The notes: a model not told the origin generated them from the sequence alone. A DNA stretch of 53,455 bases from Candidatus Zhuqueibacterota bacterium (GCA_016934825.1 JAFGSB010000115.1:1-53455); one strand, 5' to 3'. Counted from the stretch's first letter, positions 36,217 to 45,271 are shown. Numbers and translations are program-made.

Positions 36217-37068
36217 TTATTTCAGAATATTTTCGATATCGGAAGAATCAATGCTATAAGATTCAAGTTCTCTTTTTATTTTGGCCAGCAGTTTCTTTAA
36301 CAGCCGATGTACTCTCCAGATATTTTTGATTTTTAATATTCTGGCGATTTGTTCCAGTGTCAGTCCCCGGTAAAAATAAAGATTAAGCAGTAAATTTTCA
36401 TTTACGGTCAGTCCGGCAATAATTTTTTTATAGATATTTTTTATATCATCCGAAATGATCAGACTGTCAGGTTGATCGGCCTGCAGTTTTTGTTCTTTAC
36501 CGGACAAGGTTCCCTGCGAAGCAGGTTTTACATCTTTATCATTTATTAAGAATATTTGAGGGTTATTATGTATTAAAGGGCTTTTTGTCTTTTTTACCAG
36601 GGTTGTAATTTTATCTATATGCGAGACTATTTCTTCCGGGGTGATAGTATGTTCATAATTTGTTGTTATGATTTCGTAGATAGTTTTATCGGAGTAATGA
36701 AACCAGAATTTGTATTTATAAATCAATTGGTCAAGCAGGGGTAGCTCTTTAATGTTTCCGCTTACCCTTTTTCTGCCATGTTGTTTTCTCAACCAGTCGA
36801 TACAGCAGTTTCTGATAGTGACAGCAAGCCACGGTTCAAATCTATATTGCCGTTTACTTTTATAATATGTGATTATTCTGGAATAATTGTCCCTTTTTAA
36901 TTTTTCCAGGATATAGGTATACATATCCATCATGGCGTCATAATCAAAAGCGTATTTTTTGATGATCGCCATGAAGAGATCATTATAACATTCAAGAAAA
37001 TGTTTCCAGCCTTTTTCGGGATTTTGTTTTAAACATTTCTCCCAATTTTGTTTAGCTTTTTGAAACAA
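36217..37068 (-). CDS. ECF-like RNA polymerase sigma factor
   Basis: Region 2 is seen at about residues 20-100 (ECYNDLFMAIIKKYAFDY, then EPWLAVTIRNCCIDWLRKQHGRKR, the sigma2.3-2.4 -10 contact helix). Region 4 is at about 225-270: LNLYFYRGLTLEQIARILKI, then WRVHRLLKKLLAKIKREL, a helix-turn-helix for -35 recognition. Between them lies about 110 residues, much longer than in typical ECF factors of 160-200 aa. The start is a TTG with AGAGGGG 4 nt upstream; the next ATG would remove part of region 2. It heads the sigma/anti-sigma/CHAT locus and probably drives it in an autoregulated way. Confidence 0.82.
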   Translation of the reverse strand: MFQKAKQNWEKCLKQNPEKGWKHFLECYNDLFMAIIKKYAFDYDAMMDMYTYILEKLKRDNYSRIITYYKSKRQYRFEPWLAVTIRNCCIDWLRKQHGRKRVSGNIKELPLLDQLIYKYKFWFHYSDKTIYEIITTNYEHTITPEEIVSHIDKITTLVKKTKSPLIHNNPQIFLINDKDVKPASQGTLSGKEQKLQADQPDSLIISDDIKNIYKKIIAGLTVNENLLLNLYFYRGLTLEQIARILKIKNIWRVHRLLKKLLAKIKRELESYSIDSSDIENILK

Positions 37069-37235
37069 AATACCCCTCTAATGGAAAAAGAAGTTTAAAT
37101 TAAGTAAAAGAAGAGCATCTATATGTATTTTAACTAATTTTAAAAAAGAAATATTTCAAAAAAAATAACCATAATGTGTAGAATGTTAAATTATTTTTAG
37201 TATTCAGTTTACCGTGACGGCTGATGCGTAAAAAT

Positions 37236-37555
37236 CCTCACAAATCACAAAAACCTGTGAGTGTTGGGTGATAGAGTTTTGGGCGCAATTGTCTTGCCAA
37301 TCGGGAGATTGGTAATGGGGGACAACAACCGGCCCCTCGATACAATCCCGTCTCGTCCTAAAAGCGGGACGAGACGGGATCACTCGGGGCCCGGGTTGTA
37401 TAACATAAAACTCTCGCAGGTTTTCAAAACCTGCGAGGGTTGATAATATAGAAATAATTCCAACAAGGTGTAATAATCCCTTGTTGCGGGTACATCAAAA
37501 TGGCGCAGAGGCATGGGCCTCTGCGCGACTATAAGGGGCATTTGCCCCTTGTTGG
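37236..37555. repeat. cluster of REP-like hairpins
   Basis: At least six palindromes lie end to end. They are CCAATC / GATTGG (37297-37312); a 14-bp stem starting ATCCCGTC, closing GACGGGAT (37345-37380), nested in an outer GGCCCC / GGGGCC arm; CTCGCAGGTTTT / AAAACCTGCGAG (37413-37437); CAACAAGG / CCTTGTTG (37461-37486); GCGCAGAGGC / GCCTCTGCGC (37503-37526); and AAGGGGCA / TGCCCCTT (37533-37550). A weak CTCACA / TGTGAG pair precedes them. The same motif families (CCAATC..GATTGG and CGCAGAGGC) recur at 52.7-53.0 kb. Confidence 0.75.
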
Positions 37556-37565
37556 AAAGAACAGT

Positions 37566-39980
37566 TTACTGTTTCTTTGGCTTTTTCGGCGCTTCCAAAA
37601 CCTGGCCGGCCTGGTGCAGGGTGAGGGAGGTCACGTTACCGTTTTCGTCTTTGTTAAAAACAACCTGCGCGTTGACAACCTTGAAGAAAAATTCGGTTTC
37701 GGAACTGGGAAACATTTCGAATTTGGGTTGTCCGGTCGCCTGGTTAAAGATTTTGTCTCCTTCTTTGGTAATTGTGAGGATAAAATCGGGCATTAGTTCG
37801 TATTCGCCGACATAGGCGTCGTAAACGGCCGGATCGACCAGCACGGCGGTTTTTCCCACATATCTGGACGCCCTGATCTCCCGACCACCCTGGTGGTGAA
37901 TGACGTTATTCACCTGTCCGTCCTCATCCCGGACAAATGTAATCTGCGCGTCCACAACTTTCCAGAAAAACTCGGTTTCGGAGCGTGGGAATATCTGTAA
38001 TTTCCCCTGGCCGGTAAATTGCGCGAACAGTTTACCATCCTGAGTGGTGATGTCCATAATACCCTGGCCGTAATCGTAACGGCCGACATAATCCTTAAAG
38101 ACGGACGGATCTACAGAGGTATCCTCCGCCAGCGTTTTTTGCTGTTCAAGCTGTTTCCAGAAATAGATTTCGGCAATCTGTCGGGCGGCGTCCTCGGTGC
38201 CGAAACCTGGCGGCAGCGGCACACTATTACACAGGACCACAACGGTGGCGTTAATATCCGGGAGACGGGTCAGATAGGAACTGAAACCATGCAGGCCGCC
38301 GCCATGTGCGATTTCCCGTAAGCCGCGAAAATCCACGAACGCCCAGCCGTAACCGTATTTGCCCATATCCTGCGGTTCCGTGCCGTCATTCAGTTTCACC
38401 GGCGTTAATGCCGCCTGCAGGGAGGATTCCTGCAATACTTTGCCGTTAAAAATGCTCTCGTTCCATTTGTACAGGTCGCCGACTGTGGAGTACAGGTTAC
38501 CCGCGCCCCCGGCCCAGGACATGTCCCAGTTCAGCGATCTTTTGTAGGCATCGTTTTCATAAGAATAGCCGATTGCTTCATGCGGCAGTTCTATGTCTTT
38601 ATAGTGTACGCCGGTGTTTGTCATGCCGAGCGGTCCGAAAAAGTTTTGCTGCAGAAAATCATTATAGGACATACCGGAAATCTGTTCAATCAGATAACCC
38701 AAAATAAAATAACCGGAATTGTTGTACAACCATTTTTCACCGGGATCAAAGTCGTATTTGTCTTTCTTAATCAATTCAATCAATTCATCCGGTTGTACGG
38801 TTTTTTCAACTTTTTTAATAAAATCGGGTGTTGACGTATAACTGTGAATCCCCGATGTGTGGGTGAGCAGATGGTGGATGGTCACCTCGTCGCCGCGCGG
38901 GAAATCCGGAATATATTTGGAGAGTTTGTCCTGAACGCTGATCTTGCCCTGTTCCTGGAGTTTCAGGATCGCGGCGGCGGTAAACTGTTTGGTTATGGAA
39001 CCGATGCGAAACTGCGTCTCGGGAGTGACCGGAATTTTCTCCTCCGTATTTTGATTGCCGTAGCCTTTTTCAAATACGATCTTTCCATCTTTTGCCACAA
39101 GCACCGCGGCGCCAGGGGTTTTATCATTAAATACGTTGGTGAAAACAAGATCTGTCAGTGTTTCATTATCGGGAAAGGGAATATATGTATCCGCGCCATG
39201 ATCCTCAAGTATTTGCAGAATTTCCGTACGCCCCTTGATTTGCGCGAATTGATAGGGGGTCAGCCCGTTTTTGCTTTTAAGGTTGACATTTGCGCCATAT
39301 TCGATCAGCATATTCACATCGTCGATTTGTCCCATTGCCGCAGCGTACATCAGTTTTTCAGATTTTGCGGTATCGCCCATAATTCGGCAGGCAAAGCCCC
39401 AGCTATATTGCATGTTCTGAATTTTGAGTAACAGCCGGTTTTTCCCTTTTTTCAGGGTAACGGGGACTATATCATCGTCAATATTCACCGCCCGGCCTAT
39501 CCAGTTTTCGTGAACCAGTTCGCCGTTGAGCCAAACTTTGAGACCATCGTCACTGCCGATGCCGAACAAAATTTTCGTGGTTTCCGGTATGTTTATTTCG
39601 GCATAGGCATAAACGACAACATATTCTTTTTCGCCGTACCTTTTTACCAGATCGACAATATTCTCTTTCGAGTTGAGAAGAGTCCAGTTCGAAACGAGGT
39701 TTTTCCCCGGTTCGGAAATATCAATCGACGCCTCTCCGCCATACGCCGACAACAGATCTTTATCGAATCTTTTTTTCTGGGCTTCATCGTCCCTTTCTTC
39801 CAATGTATCTTTAAAAACGGGGATCGGTCCAGCAACCATCCACGAGGTCATAAATTCATCCGGCTGAGGATTATTATAAATAGCCGGATTATCAGGACCG
39901 GCAAAGATCGTAATATTCAGCAGCAGCGTTAAACAGAGAACCATCAGGCGGAGTATCCGATAATTGTTTGATGTAAACAT
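37566..39980 (-). CDS. secreted class C beta-lactamase-fold hydrolase with ankyrin repeats
   Basis: Starting at the ATG preceded by AGGAG (39980; a longer frame opens at 40058), the protein has a signal peptide (LRLMVLCLTLLLNITIFA). A jelly-roll-like domain (about 40-200, with ILFGIGSDDGLKVWLNGELV, as in PA14/GH2-type modules) and two ankyrin repeats (about 206-268) follow. Next is a serine beta-lactamase/DD-peptidase domain: S328-x-x-K331 (GSITK), Y419-N-N421 (YNN), and H559-G-G (HGGGLHG). Finally there are two tandem DUF3471-like domains (YVGRYDYGQG and YVGEYELMPD). The catalytic triad motifs are intact. Likely a periplasmic or surface esterase/peptidase. No transporter or regulator is adjacent. 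Confidence 0.85.
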   Translation of the reverse strand: MFTSNNYRILRLMVLCLTLLLNITIFAGPDNPAIYNNPQPDEFMTSWMVAGPIPVFKDTLEERDDEAQKKRFDKDLLSAYGGEASIDISEPGKNLVSNWTLLNSKENIVDLVKRYGEKEYVVVYAYAEINIPETTKILFGIGSDDGLKVWLNGELVHENWIGRAVNIDDDIVPVTLKKGKNRLLLKIQNMQYSWGFACRIMGDTAKSEKLMYAAAMGQIDDVNMLIEYGANVNLKSKNGLTPYQFAQIKGRTEILQILEDHGADTYIPFPDNETLTDLVFTNVFNDKTPGAAVLVAKDGKIVFEKGYGNQNTEEKIPVTPETQFRIGSITKQFTAAAILKLQEQGKISVQDKLSKYIPDFPRGDEVTIHHLLTHTSGIHSYTSTPDFIKKVEKTVQPDELIELIKKDKYDFDPGEKWLYNNSGYFILGYLIEQISGMSYNDFLQQNFFGPLGMTNTGVHYKDIELPHEAIGYSYENDAYKRSLNWDMSWAGGAGNLYSTVGDLYKWNESIFNGKVLQESSLQAALTPVKLNDGTEPQDMGKYGYGWAFVDFRGLREIAHGGGLHGFSSYLTRLPDINATVVVLCNSVPLPPGFGTEDAARQIAEIYFWKQLEQQKTLAEDTSVDPSVFKDYVGRYDYGQGIMDITTQDGKLFAQFTGQGKLQIFPRSETEFFWKVVDAQITFVRDEDGQVNNVIHHQGGREIRASRYVGKTAVLVDPAVYDAYVGEYELMPDFILTITKEGDKIFNQATGQPKFEMFPSSETEFFFKVVNAQVVFNKDENGNVTSLTLHQAGQVLEAPKKPKKQ

Positions 39981-40133
39981 AGAGACTCCTGATTTAAATA
40001 TAATGTATATAATGGATTTAAAAGTATTTACGATAAAGACCGGAATAGGTTTCCCCAATTGTAAAAATTTTAATATTTAATACGGAACAGTCCCATTCAA
40101 ATTAGGAGTTAGGGACGAAAAAAAGCCGGGGAT

Positions 40134-41594
40134 TTAAATATTTATTATCATATTAAATCTGGTGCCGTTATCGTTATCCAGGATTAATTGACCGTTAAGT
40201 TGTTTTTCAACCAGTAAAGTGACCAGCCGCAGGCCCAGGGAATCTGTATTTCGAATATTTATATCCGAGGGCAGGCCGATACCGTTATCCTGAACAATGA
40301 GGGAGAGTTTATTAACAGCAGGTAAATTACAGGTAATATTTATTTTATTTTGTCCGTTCCTGTGTTTTACAAAGGCGTGTTTAAGTGAATTGGAAACCAG
40401 TTCGTTTAAAATCAAACCGCATGGAATAGCGATATCAATATTCAAATTAACTTTAGTAATGTCCAGTTCGAGTTGAATGGAATTTTTTTGCAAGCTGTAG
40501 GTTTGTATTAAACCGGCGACCAGGTCTTTGATATAGTCCTGTAAATTAATTTTCGCCAGATCAGCTGATTGATAGAGTTTTTCGTGCACAAGCGCCATAG
40601 AACGTATTCTGTTTCGGCTTTCATTAAAAATGTTCGCCATGTTATCGTCTTTAATGTTTTTGGTTTGCAAATAGAGGAGACTTTGAATGATTTGCATATT
40701 GTTTTTTACCCGGTGATGGATTTCCTTTAACAGGACCTCTTTTTCCCGTAATGAAGCGGTTATTTTTTTTTCGATGACCTTTTTTTCATTGATTTCCCTC
40801 CGCAGCTTTCTGGTGCGGTCAGAAACTCTTTTTTCCAGGCTATAATTCATCTGTTCCAGTTCATTTTGAGTGAGCAGCAGTTCATCAACCATTTTATTAA
40901 AGGATTTGGCCATTTGATCCACTTCGTAACTGGAAGATATTTTTACTCTTTTTGTTAAATCTCCGTTGGCGATTTGTACAAATATTTGTCCCATCAGGTT
41001 AAGCGGTTTGGTAATCAGAATACTGAAGATAAATACCGTGACCAGGCCGAGGGAAAAAATCGACAAACTCATCAGTGCGATGGTTTTTTTACTTTCCAGG
41101 ATTTCCGCCCTGATCTGCTCCAATGATAAACCGATTAATATTTTACCGATTTTACGGGAATTTGCAAAAACCGGTTTTGATACATAATAGATCAATCCAT
41201 CTTTGGAAATGGAATTGTAATTATTAATCAACAGTGATTCTGGTTCAAGAATGTTTAGCGCCGAATTTTTGTTATAGTGAGCGACGATATTCTCATATTC
41301 ATCAACCACAATAAAAAAAACAAGGTCTTTATTTTGTTTGGAACTATTGATTACTTCATTTATGTTTTCAATATCATGAAAAAAAAGGGCGGGACTTATG
41401 CTGTAAGCGGTCATTTCGGCTATAGCACGGGATTTTTCCTCATATACTTTAATTTCCTCTTTTTCGAGTTTTTGCGGGAAATAAAAATATATAAAAAGAG
41501 AAATGACCGCAATTAAAAAAGATACCACCAGGGCGAGTTTTGCGCAAATTGTATTGTACCATTTTTCAGGCAATAGGGAGAAAAATAATTTCAT
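40134..41594 (-). CDS. CHASE8-like/HAMP/HisKA_2 sensor histidine kinase
   Basis: Two transmembrane helices (about 17-40 and 171-194) enclose a 130-residue sensor. Its opening (AIAEMTAYSISPALFFHDIENINEV) and FFIVVDEYENIVAHY strand resemble the CHASE8 domain of YfiN-type proteins. HAMP follows (KPLNLMGQIFVQIANGDLTKRV), then a coiled coil, then HisKA_2 with His294 in EIHHRVKNN, and a HATPase with [14 protein letters not shown] and VQDNGIGLP. The gene is 13 nt after a YfiR-like gene, with AAGGCG as ribosome-binding site. No response regulator is in the operon; the nearest REC domain is fused at 45476-46561. Confidence 0.85.
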   Translation of the reverse strand: MKLFFSLLPEKWYNTICAKLALVVSFLIAVISLFIYFYFPQKLEKEEIKVYEEKSRAIAEMTAYSISPALFFHDIENINEVINSSKQNKDLVFFIVVDEYENIVAHYNKNSALNILEPESLLINNYNSISKDGLIYYVSKPVFANSRKIGKILIGLSLEQIRAEILESKKTIALMSLSIFSLGLVTVFIFSILITKPLNLMGQIFVQIANGDLTKRVKISSSYEVDQMAKSFNKMVDELLLTQNELEQMNYSLEKRVSDRTRKLRREINEKKVIEKKITASLREKEVLLKEIHHRVKNNMQIIQSLLYLQTKNIKDDNMANIFNESRNRIRSMALVHEKLYQSADLAKINLQDYIKDLVAGLIQTYSLQKNSIQLELDITKVNLNIDIAIPCGLILNELVSNSLKHAFVKHRNGQNKINITCNLPAVNKLSLIVQDNGIGLPSDINIRNTDSLGLRLVTLLVEKQLNGQLILDNDNGTRFNMIINI

Positions 41595-41607
41595 AATAAA
41601 ATGCGCC

Positions 41608-42192
41608 TTAATAATAGATTTGGGCCAACTTTAAGAGTTGAGAGCTGAAATCAATATTTTCCAACTTTGCAGCGTCAAGATTTATTAATATTTGCGGCTT
41701 GTTACCTTTTATACCCACTCCGACGGTTAAACCGAATTTAATATATTCCTCAACTCCCGACATTGTAATAATATGATACTTGCGACTTTTATTTTTGATT
41801 TCTTCAATTCCTTTCGCTCTCAGGGGAGTAACGTAAAAAACATCAATTTTTTCTGACAGCAGGGCGGTTTCAAGATCAGTCGTATCGATATTTATGGTTG
41901 TAAATTTAACATCCAGACCCTCTAATTTAGTTAACCCGGATTTATTTAATTCATCAACAAAATTATTTTTTGCGTTTAAAGAAGTATTAAATTTTCTTTG
42001 ATAAATAATTCCGATAACAATTTCATCGCCGACCTTATTTTTAAAATTTCGGTCAAATGTTAATATTTTTAATAAAATAGGTAAATGGATTCTTATGGGT
42101 ACTGAAATATCCTGCCCTAAAACCGGGAATATCAATGTAAAAAGTAAGATAATGGTAACATTCTTTGTGTATTTTAATGACAGTGGGTTCAT
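41608..42192 (-). CDS. YfiR-family (DUF4154) periplasmic protein
   Basis: A signal peptide (IILLFTLIFPVLG) is followed by the DUF4154/YfiR fold: LLKILTFDRNFKNKVGDEIVIGIIY near the start, DLETALLSEKIDVFYVTPL in the middle, and a diagnostic ending KPQILINLDAAKLENIDFSS with LLKLAQIYY. In Pseudomonas, YfiR is a periplasmic repressor of the membrane cyclase YfiN and is relieved by the outer membrane protein YfiB. Here the gene lies 4 nt after a TonB receptor and 13 nt before a CHASE8-like kinase. I infer that it relays state between the receptor and that kinase. Confidence 0.85.
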   Translation of the reverse strand: MNPLSLKYTKNVTIILLFTLIFPVLGQDISVPIRIHLPILLKILTFDRNFKNKVGDEIVIGIIYQRKFNTSLNAKNNFVDELNKSGLTKLEGLDVKFTTINIDTTDLETALLSEKIDVFYVTPLRAKGIEEIKNKSRKYHIITMSGVEEYIKFGLTVGVGIKGNKPQILINLDAAKLENIDFSSQLLKLAQIYY

Positions 42193-42196
42193 AAAA

Positions 42197-44164
42197 TTAA
42201 AATTTAATTCCAGATGTAAAAGTAAAATTTCTTCCGTTTTGCGTTATCATGTCGCTGTAATGTTCATAACCTCCCGGCAGTGCATACTTTTTATCAAAGA
42301 TATTTCTAACCTGCAAGGATAATTTTAAACAGTTAAATAAACGAGGTGTTGAGAAATGAATATTGGTGAGTAAATAAGGTTCTGATTTTGTCCGGTAAAC
42401 AGTAATACGTTCGTATTCGTATATAAATTCAAGACCTGTATTAAGGAATTTTGCCAAAGAGTTTGTGAAACCACATTTGATAATATAAATTGGCGAGTTG
42501 GTTAATCGATCATCATTAGAATTATTTCTGGCATCCTGATATGATGCGTTGAGATAACCCCGAAAACCCGAATCTAATCGCAGATTTAACTCCATTTCAA
42601 TACCCTGCGTCCTGACCTTGCTCAAGTTTTTATACAAAAAAAGAGAGTCCGAGGGATCGATCGTCCAGTCAATTAAATCTTTCATACTGTATTCGTAAAA
42701 AGACAAAATGCCGAATATTCTTTTTGTCAGGCGCTTCTCGAAAATGAATTCAGAGGTTTTGATTTTTTCAGGTTTTAAAAGAGGATTAATTTTATGATAT
42801 TCTTCTTCCTGATAGTACTTTTCATAAATATTGGGAGTGCGGAACGCCTGGCCGTATAATAGTTTAAATGTACAATCTTTAGAGGGAGTATAAATAATCC
42901 CGAATCTTGGCGAAACGGATGAACCGCTCAAATTATTACTATCATTTCTGATTCCAAGAGTAAAAGATAAATTATCTTTAAACTGATATTCGTTTTGCGC
43001 GTATAGAGAAAATAAATGATAAGGAAAGTTGCCCTTAAAAAAGGTCACATTCTCATCCCAAAAAGTGTAATCGGCCTTTTGATGGTCTTGATATTCCATC
43101 CCGGCAATCAATCTGAAATTCGTCAACAAATCCCATCTGAATTGAATTTCCTGACCTGTCCAATGTGCATTCACTTTATCAAAAGCCATAACATCGTATG
43201 GATAAGTTTCCTCAAAATCATATCCGTCATAGTATGTCCTGAACATTAAATATTTATCCATCCCAATATTACGGGAATATTTTAGCTCAATAAATTTTCT
43301 TGCATCACGGCTTTTTGTTTTGGGATCATTGAAATTGGTTTCCCATGATCCGGTCGGAATACCCTTTTCCCTGTCGGTGTACATTCCCTGTACAGTAAAG
43401 TTATTGAATGAGATTTTGCTCATAACGCCAGAAAATTTATCCCAGTCAAGATTTTGCGCAATGCCATAATTATTATCCGGATAATTATATTCCTTGAAAT
43501 ACAAATCCTGGCCCTTAATATCGCCCCATAAACCGGAAATACTGAACTTGAAACCATTGCCAATTTTCCTGCCGAAGGAAAAATTTGTTTGTTTTTTTCC
43601 ATAACTCCCGATTCCGGCAGAAAAGTTCATGCCGTCGATATAATCTCCGTCTTTTGTAATGATATTAATTACCGCGAGCATGGCACCGGTACCATAAATA
43701 ACCGAGCCCGGTCCCCTGACAACTTCAATATGCTCAATGGAATTGATGTCAAGACCGAGTTCCGTACCGATAAGAGCCCCTGTAAATACATTGTCGTTTA
43801 AAGTATGGCCATTAAGCAAAAGCAGTATCCTGTTGTTATAATCTGTAGGCCGACCAAATCCCCTTACTCCAACATAGCTATAGTTTCTGTCATTGGTAAT
43901 ATAAAAGCTGCGGATGCTCATAATGATTTCATCTAATGTCTGGTAACCATAGCGTTCAATATCGTCGGAGGTTATAATTGTAACCGCTGCCGGAGCTTCA
44001 TTGGTTTTTTGTTCATATTTTGAAGCTGTGCTGACAGGAATATTTAATAAGGAATCCAGTGAAATAAATTTTATATCCCGAACTAAATCCGCCGCCAGTC
44101 CGGCTTGCGAAAAAATAATGATAAAAATAAAAATAGTTGAACCGGGTAATTTGTAGATTTTCAT
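42197..44164 (-). CDS. TonB-dependent receptor
   Basis: A 655-aa outer membrane receptor. The signal peptide ends SQAGLAA. The plug domain is clear: EAPAAVTIITSDDIERYGY, YVGVRGFGRPTDYNNRILLLLNG, and IEHIEVVRGPGSVIYGTGAMLAVINI are canonical. The remaining 480 residues are amphipathic strands of the 22-strand barrel with the closing SGIKF aromatic C-terminus. The substrate is unknown; no cobalamin or heme riboswitch is seen upstream. GAGG precedes the start. It leads an operon with YfiR-like and CHASE8-like kinase genes, which suggests that ligand binding is sensed as well as imported. Confidence 0.92.
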   Translation of the reverse strand: MKIYKLPGSTIFIFIIIFSQAGLAADLVRDIKFISLDSLLNIPVSTASKYEQKTNEAPAAVTIITSDDIERYGYQTLDEIIMSIRSFYITNDRNYSYVGVRGFGRPTDYNNRILLLLNGHTLNDNVFTGALIGTELGLDINSIEHIEVVRGPGSVIYGTGAMLAVINIITKDGDYIDGMNFSAGIGSYGKKQTNFSFGRKIGNGFKFSISGLWGDIKGQDLYFKEYNYPDNNYGIAQNLDWDKFSGVMSKISFNNFTVQGMYTDREKGIPTGSWETNFNDPKTKSRDARKFIELKYSRNIGMDKYLMFRTYYDGYDFEETYPYDVMAFDKVNAHWTGQEIQFRWDLLTNFRLIAGMEYQDHQKADYTFWDENVTFFKGNFPYHLFSLYAQNEYQFKDNLSFTLGIRNDSNNLSGSSVSPRFGIIYTPSKDCTFKLLYGQAFRTPNIYEKYYQEEEYHKINPLLKPEKIKTSEFIFEKRLTKRIFGILSFYEYSMKDLIDWTIDPSDSLFLYKNLSKVRTQGIEMELNLRLDSGFRGYLNASYQDARNNSNDDRLTNSPIYIIKCGFTNSLAKFLNTGLEFIYEYERITVYRTKSEPYLLTNIHFSTPRLFNCLKLSLQVRNIFDKKYALPGGYEHYSDMITQNGRNFTFTSGIKF

Positions 44165-44893
44165 TAATTTCCTCTACATGATATTTTTTTACATAAACAA
44201 TGTAATATATCCATTATACTACCTGTTTTGGTACCTGGAAACACTCCCCCTGATTTGAATCAAGGTTTCAAAAAAAATTAGTGAGATATTGGTAAAAATT
44301 TCAATGATCTAAAAAAGCAGGAAACAATTTCATACACGAATACTTTATAATAAAGTAAGGGGTAACATGTATGGGTTTGACAATATTGTTATGTTTATTT
44401 GCAAAATGTATACCAAATAAGCAAAAGATCATGAACTATTAATTTATTACTTTATAAACAATTCAATATATTGATACATGTTAAGTAAGTAATGCAAGAT
44501 ATAGCCATTGTGTTATATATAGGAATTGTTTATCATGTAAATAAAATATTACGTTAAATTTACTGAAATAAGTAAATTTTAACTCGTTTTATACATCCCA
44601 ATGGTAAAAATATAAACCAATAGGTACATTTATGTCACATATTATTGGGAACGACTCCTGTCTATATGAAAATTTGTAGAATCCGGAACATAACCAACTT
44701 GCTATCGAAAATTTATTGAGGGGGCAAATTATCTATTTGATGTAAGGATAGAAATGTACCCAAGCTTGTACCACCACTGAAAGTTTCTTTCAGATTATTT
44801 ATCATAAAATGACAGACCGATTGCGTTCAGTTCGCAGAAAGATCAGAAGGCCGAAATCAAAAATAGTAAAAGAAGGAAAAAACCGGACAGGCT
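44165..44893. other. 730-base AT-rich intergenic region
   Basis: No gene is supported. One imperfectly placed hairpin AAATTTACT / AGTAAATTT (44556-44579) is seen. The region should hold the promoter of the TonB receptor operon on the minus strand. No B12-box, Fur-box or other recognisable element was found. Confidence 0.4.
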
Positions 44894-45271
44894 TTATTTG
44901 TTTTCTTTTTCAATCCGTAATTTATCTCCATCATTTACAGAGCGAAAAACAGCCGTGTCGCCATGAATAATACCGATGATATTCACAGCGCTCGCGGCCC
45001 TGGGTTTATCGTCAATGCTTGCGGGAGTGGGACCGAAAAAGATACAAAACGCGTTGCAGGGCGGCCAGTAACCTATTTCGCCGATCTTCAACTCTTCGCT
45101 CGCGTTCGGTTCGAGGTAGGCCTTGACTATGGTACTGCAATAGATCTCATCGCCCCAGGTGTTCACGTTAGCTGCTATCGGTAAGGCGTCATAGATTTGA
45201 TTCGCAGTTGGTGTGTCTCTTAATTCGGCGGTAAGAGATATTTTGTTTATGAGGATTTTGATTTTTTTCAT
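44894..45271 (-). CDS. cyclophilin-like fold protein (TM1367 type)
   Basis: A 125-aa protein of the DUF3830/Cyclophil_like family. Typical features are an N-terminal strand IKILINKISLTAELRDTPTA, then IYDALPIAANVNTWGDEIY, and the family signature FFGPTPASIDDKPRAASAVNIIG followed by a final strand VNDGDKLRIE. The fold resembles cyclophilin, but prolyl isomerase activity is not established for the family, whose role is unknown. It is monocistronic, about 200 nt downstream of the REC-HisKA_2 kinase gene's end on the far side and 620 nt from the TonB operon. Confidence 0.85.
   Translation of the reverse strand: MKKIKILINKISLTAELRDTPTANQIYDALPIAANVNTWGDEIYCSTIVKAYLEPNASEELKIGEIGYWPPCNAFCIFFGPTPASIDDKPRAASAVNIIGIIHGDTAVFRSVNDGDKLRIEKENK

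Noticed and set aside
37236-37555. Considered as a CRISPR array
   Set aside because: The repeats differ from one another and are palindromes of unequal length without regular spacers; no cas gene is present.
38844-39431. 195-codon plus-strand open frame
   Set aside because: It is a shadow of the beta-lactamase-fold gene on the opposite strand and has no recognisable domain.
44165-44893. Considered as a cobalamin or other metabolite riboswitch before the TonB receptor
   Set aside because: No B12-box or other conserved core is seen on the minus strand.
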